DNA from: Methanobacterium sp.
GTDB taxonomy: Archaea > Methanobacteriota > Methanobacteria > Methanobacteriales > Methanobacteriaceae
Assembly: GCA_028700095.1 (NCBI GenBank)
Contig: JAQVTJ010000076.1
Coordinates: 1,572-8,140 of the forward strand
Direction: 5' to 3'
Length of the DNA stretch: 6,569 nt
How positions within the stretch are numbered: position 1 is the stretch's first letter; every line of letters begins with the position of its first letter. Shown in pieces: positions 1 through 5,911 of the stretch. The translations under genes and the position numbers were made by a program. Under the pieces are notes generated by a model. That model was not told where the DNA came from. It saw only the letters and a program-made list of their open reading frames with translations, and searched no databases.

Positions 1-173
1 TGTGGATACACAACTCTCTCACAATAAATATCTTCTCTTGAATTTAAGAAATCATATATTATATGAAATCCTAAAGATGACATTGCACTTCTATAAAGAT
101 TTGGATAGCATGATGCAAATCTAAGATCAACCTTTCTAAAGTCCTTGATAATTGCATTATGTTCAATCAACAT
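1..173 (-). CDS. Radical SAM protein, N-terminal fragment (runs off left edge)
   Basis: Read on the minus strand from ATG at 173-171, the frame stays open to base 1 and gives 57 residues. It contains YPNLYRSAMSSLGF followed by IIYDFLNSREDIYCERVVYP. This pattern (YPN-Y-R-M-S-LGF, then LN-D-CER-P) is characteristic of the N-terminal domain of large archaeal and bacterial radical SAM Fe-S oxidoreductases, often annotated as B12-binding-type radical SAM proteins. The CxxxCxxC cluster motif would lie farther left, outside the window, so the radical SAM call rests on this N-terminal domain only. The reaction is unknown. An in-frame stop at 192-194 bounds the start. No good Shine-Dalgarno precedes it, so the transcript may be almost leaderless. 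It is transcribed away from coaD across a short shared promoter region. Confidence 0.72.
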   Translation of the reverse strand, partial: MLIEHNAIIKDFRKVDLRFASCYPNLYRSAMSSLGFHIIYDFLNSREDIYCERVVYP

Positions 174-229
174 AATTATATTATAACACTTTTATATAAT
201 CAAGATATCTAAATATTAAAGGTCATGAA
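174..229. promoter_or_regulatory. Divergent promoter region with a shared TATA-like element
   Basis: Only 56 bases separate the divergent radical SAM and coaD start codons. The sequence TTTATATAA at 191-199 reads as a plausible archaeal TATA box on both strands. Using the usual spacing of about 25 bases, the coaD start site would fall near 220, just ahead of its AGGT Shine-Dalgarno (220-223). The radical SAM start site would fall near its ATG, giving a leaderless message. The element is seen; its use in both directions is inferred. Confidence 0.5.
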
Positions 230-700
230 ATGAATGAAAAATCATATAAAAAAGTAGCGGTAGGCGGAACATTTGACAAGTTCCATTATGGTCATAGACG
301 ACTTATTGATATTGCATTTGAAATTGGGGATCATGTGGTGATAGGAGTCACATCAAATATATTTGGGGGAGTTAAGGGTAAAATTGAACATTGTAATATT
401 CGAATGTCTAATCTCAGAAGTCTGCTTGAAAAGAAACATCAAAATTATGATATACAAGAATTAAATGATCCATATGGAACAACTATCTTAGATGAATCTA
501 TTGATGCTATAGTTGTAAGTGAAGAAACAGAACCAACAGCTTTTAAAATAAATAAAATAAGAAAAGAAATAGGAATGAAACCACTTGATATTGTTACAAT
601 TGGAATGGTTCTTGCAGCTGATGGAATACCTATTTCTTCCACAAGAATAAGAAAAGGGGAAATAGATAAAATGGGAACCATAATTATGGTAACTCAATAA
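230..700 (+). CDS. coaD: Archaeal phosphopantetheine adenylyltransferase (PPAT)
   Basis: This 156-residue cytosolic enzyme transfers AMP from ATP to 4'-phosphopantetheine, giving dephospho-CoA, the penultimate step of coenzyme A synthesis. It is a single nucleotidyltransferase (cytidylyltransferase-like) domain. The first nucleotide-binding motif is GTFDKFHYGH at residues 13-22, carrying the (H/T)xGH signature at 19-22. The second is ISSTRIRKGEID at 135-146. Length and motifs fit the archaeal/eukaryotic-type PPAT, which is distinct from bacterial CoaD. The start at 230 is preceded by AAAGGTCAT, a fair Shine-Dalgarno; the ATG at 225 hits an immediate stop. It is the only plus-strand gene here before 2858 and is probably monocistronic. 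A run of seven T at 706-712, directly after the stop, may serve as the terminator. Confidence 0.93.
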   Translation: MNEKSYKKVAVGGTFDKFHYGHRRLIDIAFEIGDHVVIGVTSNIFGGVKGKIEHCNIRMSNLRSLLEKKHQNYDIQELNDPYGTTILDESIDAIVVSEETEPTAFKINKIRKEIGMKPLDIVTIGMVLAADGIPISSTRIRKGEIDKMGTIIMVTQ

Positions 701-703
701 AAA

Positions 704-723
704 TATTTTTTTATAAAAATAGA
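704..723 (+). terminator. T-tract after coaD
   Basis: A run of seven T (706-712) lies six bases after the coaD stop codon, inside an A/T-only stretch. Archaeal transcription often ends at such U-rich tracts without needing a stable hairpin. The assignment rests only on position and composition. Confidence 0.4.
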
Positions 724-910
724 ATATCTATAACCAAACTAAAATGTATTGGATTTACCAAAAGAAACTATAATGGAAAATAATAATTTTAAACAAATCA
801 AGCATTATGATTAAGAGATAGATTATATAAAGATAAGTGGATAAAATTTTAATAAATTCACTTAAATAAAATCCTCACATAGTTAAAAAGAGGGTAATAT
901 TTATTAAATC

Positions 911-958
911 TTAGTTATCATAAATCCATTAGTTATCATAAATATTAAATCCATAGTT
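911..958. repeat. Short tandem repeat, 18-bp unit
   Basis: The 15-mer TTAGTTATCATAAAT occurs at 911-925 and again exactly at 929-943, giving an 18-bp period with CCA as spacer. A third degenerate piece, TAAATCCATAGTT, follows at 946-958. It sits between the 3' ends of the convergent coaD and acetyltransferase genes, where no gene is evident. Function unknown: it could be replication slippage or paired protein-binding sites. Confidence 0.6.
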
Positions 959-981
959 GGTCTATTAATATAATATTATTT

Positions 982-1594
982 TTAATTTATTTTATTTATA
1001 TTTTTCAAATGTTTTGGAAGAGGTTTTATTCTTGCAGGAGCACCTATTGCTAAGAAATAGTCAGGAACATCCATTGTAACAATTGCTCCAGCAGCTACCA
1101 TAGCACCTTCCCCTATTTCAAGATCAGATAAAAATGTTGAATTAGCTCCTATAGAAGCACCCCTCCGGATAACTGGCCCTTTAAGGTTAAAATTAACCCT
1201 TATTGGATATTTATCATGTAAAGCATGCGCATGGCCCTATAAATACATAATCTTCAATAACTGAATTTGTAGGGATATATACATTAGATTGGATACTTAC
1301 ATTATTTCCAATAGTAGTATATCCTTCTACCACTGAATTAGTTCCAATAAGTACATTATTTCCAATAACTGTTTTTTCTCTAATTGTTACAGCATGACCT
1401 GTTTTAAAGTTGTTTCCAATTTCCACATCATTATATATGGTTGAATTGGAACGAATAAGGGAATTTTTACCTATAATGGGTTTTTTGGACTGTTTTTTAT
1501 ATTTTATGCCAATGGTAATATTTTCCGGATTTGGAGATATTTTTTTAGTAATCTGTGAATCTTCTTCACTAAATAAACTTCTAAATTTTACCAT
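982..1594 (-). pseudogene. Hexapeptide-repeat (left-handed beta-helix) acetyltransferase, frameshifted
   Basis: From ATG 1594 the frame gives 126 residues full of hexapeptide repeats (IGKNSLIRSNSTI at 41-53, IGNNVLIGTNSVV at 77-89, IGNNVS at 95-100), then stops at 1216-1214 just after VFIGPCACFT. One base along, the frame resumes as DKYPIR and continues 77 residues to a stop at 984-982. That part includes VIRRGASIGANSTFL, EIGEGAMVAAGAIVT and GAPARI. Relatives read CFTNDKYP here, so about two bases appear lost (or one gained) near 1216. The repaired product would be about 204 residues, a normal length for sugar O- or N-acetyltransferases of the WbbJ/FdtC kind, which modify nucleotide sugars or glycans with acetyl-CoA. 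H67 in TGHAVTIRE is a likely catalytic histidine. AGGAG ends about 12 bases before the start. The break could be a true mutation, recoding or a sequencing error. Confidence 0.85.
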
Positions 1595-1624
1595 ATACTT
1601 CTTTGGCTCCTAAAAATATTTTTT

Positions 1625-1643
1625 AAAGGTATATTTAACCTTT
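1625..1643. promoter_or_regulatory. 19-bp palindrome upstream of the acetyltransferase
   Basis: AAAGGT (1625-1630) and ACCTTT (1638-1643) form a perfect 6-bp inverted repeat around a 7-bp AT spacer. It lies 31-49 bases upstream of the acetyltransferase ATG on the minus strand. It is just downstream of a weak TATA-like stretch (minus-strand AAATATTTATA, about 1665-1675), so it would overlap the predicted transcription start. This is where an archaeal repressor would bind. The palindrome is seen; the operator role is inferred. Confidence 0.35.
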
Positions 1644-1823
1644 TATTCAATCCAAATTATTTACTATAAATATTTAGAATTTTTAAATTATAATATTTCT
1701 TATAAGACATATTTTATGTACATTATTTTTCAGGTAAATATAAATTTAGAGATTATTATTTATTTTATATTTACGTTTTATGAATTTATTATAAAAAATA
1801 TATACTTTGAGGATTTAATAATC

Positions 1824-1900
1824 TAAATAAAATAAAAATAAAGAAAAAAATGAAATATAAGTTTTACAATGTTAATAGGGTTGTTACATTCTATTAATTG
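1824..1900 (-). terminator. Hairpin plus T-tract ending the pilin gene pair
   Basis: On the minus strand CAATTAATAG (1900-1891) and CTATTAACATTG (1878-1867) can pair with one bulged base around a 12-base loop. The stem spans the stop codon of the second pilin gene. It is followed by a long T-rich run (minus strand of about 1856-1824, including seven T in a row). The layout resembles an intrinsic terminator; in archaea the T-tract alone may be enough. Confidence 0.5.
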
Positions 1901-2051
1901 TGCTGTTTCTAGCAGTATCAATCACATTATTAATACTTGTAGCTATTTGTTGGGAAATATTATATATAAATCCTCCAACAACTATTACAAGAACCAATAT
2001 AGCACCTATAATTAGTATCATTTCAGCACTAATTTGTGCTTTTTCATCCAT
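1884..2051 (-). CDS. Class III signal peptide protein, archaeal pilin-like (second of pair)
   Basis: This tiny protein is about 55 residues from the preferred ATG at 2051; in-frame ATGs at 2057 and 2066 would add 2 or 5 residues. It begins MDEKAQISAEMILIIGA. The QISAEMIL block matches the class III signal (Q-x-S-x-E, followed by a hydrophobic helix) of archaeal type IV pilin-like proteins. In Methanococcus such signals are cut before the Gln by the prepilin peptidase EppA. A membrane helix of about 20 residues follows (ILIIGAILVLVIVVGGFIY), then a short polar tail with NISQQ and NNVIDTARNS. It is expected at the cytoplasmic membrane or assembled into pili. None of the three starts has a convincing Shine-Dalgarno; 2051 was chosen because class III leaders are usually very short. 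It follows the other pilin gene closely and probably shares its transcript. Confidence 0.72.
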   Translation of the reverse strand: MDEKAQISAEMILIIGAILVLVIVVGGFIYNISQQIATSINNVIDTARNSTINRM

Positions 2052-2078
2052 TAACATGCAACTCATTTTTAATTATAA

Positions 2079-2252
2079 TTAGGTCATATTTCCTCTAACT
2101 GAATTTATATCTTTAGTAACATTAAGGCCTGATTGTGATTTAAAGTATTGGTTATATATTAAAAGTGCGGCTATAACTATTACAATTACTCCCCCAAATA
2201 AAAGTATATATTCTGCTGCTCCCTGTCCACATTCATCTTTTAAAAGTTCCAT
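2079..2252 (-). CDS. Class III signal peptide protein, archaeal pilin-like (first of pair)
   Basis: This 57-residue protein has a short charged leader (MELLKDECG), then QGAAEYILLFGG and a hydrophobic helix (VIVIVIAALLIYNQYF). The polar tail begins KSQSGLNV. The leader plus Q-x-x-x-E followed by a hydrophobic stretch is the class III signal of small methanogen pilins (DUF361 type), with cleavage expected between G9 and Q10. Ala replaces the usual Ser at position +3 after the cleavage site, as in many methanogen members written QGAAEY. The start at 2252 is preferred over 2270 because AGGAGG (2267-2262 on the minus strand) lies 9 bases before it and is an excellent Shine-Dalgarno; it would be coding sequence if 2270 were used. 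No peptidase or assembly ATPase gene lies in the window, so these pilins would depend on machinery encoded elsewhere. Confidence 0.8.
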   Translation of the reverse strand: MELLKDECGQGAAEYILLFGGVIVIVIAALLIYNQYFKSQSGLNVTKDINSVRGNMT

Positions 2253-2857
2253 ATTTTTTTCCCTCCTCATTAACCTTTAACAATAAATTATATTTTTATA
2301 TGTATATAATATTATACTAAATCTATATAAGTTTGTAGAAATTTATTTATAATGTTAAATCACTATCCAATAGTTACTATAGAGATAAACTTGTTCTAAC
2401 TGATTTGGTAAAAATATTTAATATTTACTAATTGGGTTGATTTTTCAAACTATTTTCTATATTATATTCATAATTTTAATGATAAAAAAAAGAGAAATTT
2501 AAGTTAGTAAATTTACATCTAGAATTGTTTAATTAAACCAATGGAATTATCAAAGCATCATATTTTCATTCAAATCTTTTATTTTGGTGTTTGAATAAAT
2601 TTTTAGTATATTTTCCAGAAATAGATCTTTTTAAATTTTCAAAATCACAAAGTTTAAGTTTAATGGAACTAAATACATCAATTTAAAGTAGATTTTATCT
2701 GGTTTAACCTTTATATTTGTCTTTGGGCTTGTTAAATAATATTTTAAAACCCAATAACCATTTACAGTAAATAATTGCTTAGCTTTAAAATAAAGATTAA
2801 ATTAGATTAAAAAATTTTTTTATATACTAAAAAAATAATTTAGAGGAATTTTTTATT
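2253..2857. other. AT-rich stretch of about 600 bases without a convincing gene
   Basis: Between the divergently oriented pilin pair (minus) and glycosyltransferase (plus) there is no credible coding region. The left part should hold the pilin promoter; minus-strand TTATATAG near 2332-2325 is one TATA candidate. The right end holds the glycosyltransferase promoter (2818-2825). A minus-strand open run at 2682-2566 (38 codons, no good start) could be a decayed gene remnant or chance. No tRNA-like fold, GC-rich structured RNA or long repeat was found by eye. Confidence 0.5.
2818..2846 (+). promoter_or_regulatory. TATA box and Shine-Dalgarno of the glycosyltransferase gene
   Basis: TTTATATA at 2818-2825, preceded by an A/T run, fits an archaeal TATA box. 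The start site would be near 2847, or slightly earlier if the Shine-Dalgarno AGAGG (2842-2846) is to be included before ATG 2858. Expected leader length is therefore very short. Confidence 0.45.
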
Positions 2858-3997
2858 ATGAAAGTGCTTATAATGCCTTGTGGTATTGGTTTGGGACATA
2901 TGTCCCGTTGTATAGCAATTGCTAGAGAACTTGAAACACAGGGTATTGAAGTATTTTTTGCAAGTTATGGTTCTGGATATGAAATTTTAGAGCTATATCA
3001 TAAATATATAACTTTAAAACTTCCAGATATCAAATTTTATGGTGATGGACAGTTTGACATTAAATATACTGTTAAAAAATCTATTAATGCACCTTACATA
3101 TTTTTTAAAAGCATTTATAATGAGTCAAAGATCATTAAAAAAATACAGCCAGATATTATTATAGCAGATTCACATTATTCAGTTCCAATAACTGCTAAAA
3201 TACATAATATTCCATGTATTATGATAAGTAATGAATTAACACTAAACTTTTCAGAAATATATCCTGAAGAAAAAATAGTAAAATATCTTGAATCAGGTCT
3301 TATCAAATTTTTTCACCATATTTTCAAACTTTGTAGTGTGGTGATGATTCCAGATATTCCAGGTTCCATAGAAATACCAAAAAAACTCCAGAATATAGTT
3401 GTTCACACTGGTCCGTTTCTAAAAAATAACCCTCAAAAAATGGTTAATAAAGATGATTTAAGGAATAAATTCGGATTTAAAACTTCTGAACGTATAGTTC
3501 TTGTTACAGTAGGTGGGAGTAATTTTGGAAGTGAATTATTGAAGATAATATACGAAGCATCTTCAATGATTGATTGTAATAGATTAATAATTGTTACAGG
3601 TCCACAGATAAAAGCTGATTTTATCCAAGAATCTCATAAAATTATTAAAAAAGAATTTTTAAACAATATGATGGAATGGATGAAAATGTCTGATGTAATT
3701 GTAACTCTAGCAGGTCATACAACCATGATGGAAATAATGTCACTTGGAATTCCAAATATTATTATTCCTATAGAAAAACATTCTGAACAAATTAAAAATA
3801 CAATTAATTTTCAAAAATATGGAATATCTATTATAAAAAATATAAAAGATTTAACTCCAAATGAAATTGCAAGGAATATAAATAGTTTGTTTAATAATCA
3901 AAAAATAATAAATAGAACAGCTATAGTTAAGGAAAAATTTTCAAATTACAAAGGAACAGAAAATGCAATAAAAATCATATTAGATCATACTAAATAA
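2858..3997 (+). CDS. GT28/MurG-like glycosyltransferase (GT-B fold)
   Basis: This 379-residue protein has the two-domain GT-B layout. The N-terminal domain opens with MKVLIMPCGIGLGH (GxGxGH loop, residues 9-14), equivalent to the acceptor/diphosphate loop of MurG, and continues with DIIIADSHYSVPITAKIHNI (99-118). The C-terminal sugar-nucleotide domain has VTVGGSNFG at 216-224, AGHTTMMEIMSLGIPNIIIP at 285-304 and HSEQIKNT at 308-315. The last two match the UDP-sugar-binding E and Q/N positions of family 28 enzymes. It likely transfers a sugar from a nucleotide donor to a lipid-linked or envelope acceptor at the inner face of the membrane; no transmembrane helix is evident. Archaea of this group lack peptidoglycan, so it is not MurG itself. 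A role in pseudomurein, glycolipid or glycoprotein synthesis is possible but unproven. It stands alone, with AT-rich gaps on both sides. Confidence 0.8.
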   Translation: MKVLIMPCGIGLGHMSRCIAIARELETQGIEVFFASYGSGYEILELYHKYITLKLPDIKFYGDGQFDIKYTVKKSINAPYIFFKSIYNESKIIKKIQPDIIIADSHYSVPITAKIHNIPCIMISNELTLNFSEIYPEEKIVKYLESGLIKFFHHIFKLCSVVMIPDIPGSIEIPKKLQNIVVHTGPFLKNNPQKMVNKDDLRNKFGFKTSERIVLVTVGGSNFGSELLKIIYEASSMIDCNRLIIVTGPQIKADFIQESHKIIKKEFLNNMMEWMKMSDVIVTLAGHTTMMEIMSLGIPNIIIPIEKHSEQIKNTINFQKYGISIIKNIKDLTPNEIARNINSLFNNQKIINRTAIVKEKFSNYKGTENAIKIILDHTK

Positions 3998-4133
3998 AAT
4001 ATTATCCATCAAAAAAAAGAAATTTATTTGCTAAATCTTTCATTACATAAAACATATCATTTATAATTATCAAATACCTGCCTAAAAAAAATATTAAGTA
4101 GAAATAATTGAATCCATTAAAATAAAAAAAAAT

Positions 4134-4163
4134 ATCCTAATCCACTAAATTATTTTTTAGGAT
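4134..4163. repeat. Inverted repeat in the gap before the hydrolase gene
   Basis: ATCCTAA (4134-4140) and TTAGGAT (4157-4163) are a perfect 7-bp inverted repeat with a 16-base AT loop containing six T. It lies 137 bases past the glycosyltransferase stop and about 60 bases before the hydrolase TATA box. It might act as a terminator or a protein site; the rest of 3998-4264 shows only A-rich sequence and the hydrolase promoter. Confidence 0.35.
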
Positions 4164-4221
4164 CAGTTATTATAAAGGATTAAAAAAAATTTCAATTGAG
4201 AAAATTAGAAGATTATGTGGA

Positions 4222-4257
4222 TATATAATTAAATTTTAATATTTAAAGGGAGAGATC
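4222..4257 (+). promoter_or_regulatory. TATA box and Shine-Dalgarno of the hydrolase gene
   Basis: TATATAAT at 4222-4229 is a good archaeal TATA match. GGGAGAGATC at 4248-4257 resembles the full methanogen Shine-Dalgarno GGAGGTGATC and ends 7 bases before ATG 4265. A transcript starting near 4248 would have a leader of only about 15-20 bases. Confidence 0.5.
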
Positions 4258-4264
4258 AAAAAAA

Positions 4265-4963
4265 ATGAATATTACATGGCTTGGACATTCAGCATTTAGT
4301 ATAACAACAAATGAAAATCTTAGAATTCTAATTGACCCTTTTATTAGTAACAATCCAACATCCCCTATTACTGTTGAAGAGATTTATGCAGATATTATAT
4401 TGGTATCACATGGACATGGGGATCATTTTGGTGATACAATGGAAATTGCCAATAGAACAGGAGCAATTATAGTTTGCAATCATGAACTTTCCATCTATCT
4501 ATCTAAACAGGGTTTTGAAACCTTAGGAATGAACATTGGTGGATCAGCAAATATACAAGACATTAAAATTACAATGGTAAATTCATTACACTCCTCTGAT
4601 ATGGATTTTATAGAAGAAGTTGATGCAGGTGGAAGTTCAGCAGGTTTCATATTGGAACTTGAAAATGGGAGAAAAATATATCATGCCGGAGATACAGGAA
4701 TATTTTCCGATATGCGATATGTAATTGGCCATATATATCAACCAGAAATAGCAATGTTACCTATAGGAGACCGTTATACCATGGGGCCATTTGAAGCAGC
4801 TATAGCTGCAGAATGGATAAATCCTGAGATAATTATTCCAATGCACTATAACACATATCCTGCTATAGAACAAAATCCATTAGAATATTCAGATATGGTT
4901 AGAAAGTCAAATAGAAATGTTGAAGTTATAATATTAAATCCTGGTGATAGTTACAAAGAATAA
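4265..4963 (+). CDS. UPF0173 family metal-dependent hydrolase (metallo-beta-lactamase fold)
   Basis: This 232-residue soluble protein is a single metallo-beta-lactamase domain of the UlaG-like/UPF0173 family. It opens with ITWLGHSAF (H8), as usual for that family. The metal-binding signature HxHxDH is SHGHGDHFGD, with H49, H51, D53 and H54. Further ligands are likely H109 (NSLHSS), D143 in YHAGDTG (139-145) and H194 in IPMHYNTYP (191-199). All expected metal ligands are present, so it should bind two metals and be active. Its length is standard for the family. The physiological substrate is not known; relatives are annotated only as hydrolases, and RNA or phosphoester cleavage cannot be assumed. 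It has its own promoter and is followed by the long leader of the GTPase operon, so it is probably not part of that operon. Confidence 0.9.
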   Translation: MNITWLGHSAFSITTNENLRILIDPFISNNPTSPITVEEIYADIILVSHGHGDHFGDTMEIANRTGAIIVCNHELSIYLSKQGFETLGMNIGGSANIQDIKITMVNSLHSSDMDFIEEVDAGGSSAGFILELENGRKIYHAGDTGIFSDMRYVIGHIYQPEIAMLPIGDRYTMGPFEAAIAAEWINPEIIIPMHYNTYPAIEQNPLEYSDMVRKSNRNVEVIILNPGDSYKE

Positions 4964-5261
4964 TATCCATTTGTCATACTACAAAAAAAAGTGGGGATAA
5001 ATAAAAAAAAATATAACATTTAATTAAAGCAATTTATATTGGTAGGGATCAACTATGACCATTAATATGACAAAGTCCCTAAAATACGATATGTTAATGT
5101 GTTAAGGGCCAAAAACAGAACTTATATAAACCCTAAGTTTTAAATAAAAAATAAGAATGGTACAGTGGGATTTATAAACGAATATAATAATACCATTAGA
5201 TTATTAAGTATATTCTTAGGGTCTAATGTCTTAATCATGTGAGTTGATAAGAGTGATAAAT
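4964..5261 (+). promoter_or_regulatory. Leader/promoter region of the GTPase operon, rich in inverted repeats
   Basis: This 298-base gap holds no gene. Two TATA candidates are seen: TTATATAA at 5122-5129 (preceded by CAGAAC, a possible BRE) and TTTATAAA at 5171-5178, which would give leaders of roughly 110 or 60 bases. Several perfect inverted repeats stand out: TAGGGA/TCCCTA (5043-5048 and 5076-5081), ACCCTAAG/CTTAGGGT (5130-5137 and 5215-5222) and CATTAGA/TCTAATG (5194-5200 and 5222-5228). The second pair brackets the predicted start sites. GTGAT at 5253-5257 is the Shine-Dalgarno. No match to a mini-ORB replication origin element was recognised by eye. Confidence 0.55.
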
Positions 5262-5897
5262 ATGCGGAAATTATTCAGACGTAGCTTTTTTAAAAATATC
5301 TTTAACAAGCTTATAGGTAAGAATAAAAAACTTAAAATAGGTTTGTATGGACACCCAAATTCAGGTAAAACAACACTAGCAAATACAATGACAAATGATT
5401 GGATAGGTAAACCATTAGGCCTTGTATCAGAAATTCCTCATGAAACTAGACGTGTCTACAGACAAGAACATGTTCAAATTGAATATAATGGTACTGAACT
5501 AGATTTTGATATTGTTGACACTCCAGGAATAGCAACTAAGATAGATTATAAAAACTTCTTAGAATATGGATTATCAGAAGAAGAAGCAAAAGAAAGAGCT
5601 AAAGAAGCAACAAAAGGTATTATTGAAGCAATAAAATGGTTAGATGATGTTACAGGTGTGCTTCTGGTTGTAGATGCCACATTAGATCCATTAACACAAG
5701 CAAACATCACAATAATGGGCAATCTTGAAGCACGTAAAATACCATTTGTTATTGTAGCAAATAAAATTGACCTTCCTGAAGCTTCATCTGAGAGAATTGT
5801 TTCGGTATTCCCACAACACACTGTTGTACCAGTTTCAGCATTACACGGAGAAAATACAGCCGATCTTTACCAGGCAATGGTTGATAAATTTAATTAA
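5262..5897 (+). CDS. Era-like small GTPase, OapA/ArvA family
   Basis: This 211-residue P-loop GTPase has all core motifs: G1 GHPNSGKT at 30-37, G3 DTPG at 86-89, G4 NKID at 167-170 and G5 SAL at 192-194. The G2 threonine is probably T62 in HETRRV. It has no KH domain, so it is not Era proper. The order GTPase, DUF2073, zinc ribbon identifies it as OapA/ArvA. From memory, the Haloferax member was named as an origin-associated protein and later found to drive extracellular vesicle formation. Residues 1-23 (starting MRKLFRRSFFKNIFNKLIG) form a basic amphipathic stretch that could bind membrane. The ATG at 5262 is preferred over the in-frame TTG at 5244 because GTGAT (5253-5257) sits 4 bases before it. 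The next gene begins 14 bases after its stop. Confidence 0.9.
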   Translation: MRKLFRRSFFKNIFNKLIGKNKKLKIGLYGHPNSGKTTLANTMTNDWIGKPLGLVSEIPHETRRVYRQEHVQIEYNGTELDFDIVDTPGIATKIDYKNFLEYGLSEEEAKERAKEATKGIIEAIKWLDDVTGVLLVVDATLDPLTQANITIMGNLEARKIPFVIVANKIDLPEASSERIVSVFPQHTVVPVSALHGENTADLYQAMVDKFN

Positions 5898-5911
5898 GTA
5901 GGGGTTTTAAA

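Noticed and set aside
445..697. Minus-strand open frames opposite coaD
   Set aside because: They are antisense shadows of a clearly real, motif-bearing coaD and have no family resemblance or ribosome site.
1410..1613. Plus-strand open frame opposite the acetyltransferase
   Set aside because: Its residues mirror the hexapeptide repeats on the other strand, and no independent coding signal is seen.
1900..2082. Plus-strand hydrophobic open frame opposite the second pilin
   Set aside because: The apparent membrane protein is only the complement of the pilin's hydrophobic helix; the minus strand carries the class III signal.
2370..2380. 11-bp palindrome ATAGTTACTAT upstream of the pilins
   Set aside because: It is short and pure A/T-weighted, well upstream of the pilin TATA candidate, and expected by chance in such AT-rich DNA.
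2566..2682. Minus-strand open run of 38 codons in the large gap
   Set aside because: It has no start codon with a Shine-Dalgarno, is bounded by stops on both sides and shows no recognised motif. It may be a gene remnant, but cannot be supported as a feature.
5244..5261. TTG start giving six extra residues on the GTPase
   Set aside because: The ATG at 5262 has GTGAT four bases ahead, and that site would be buried in coding sequence if TTG were used.
4964..5261. Replication origin in the GTPase leader
   Set aside because: The Haloferax homologues lie beside an origin, but no mini-ORB-like element, cdc6/orc1 gene or A/T unwinding element next to such sites could be recognised here.
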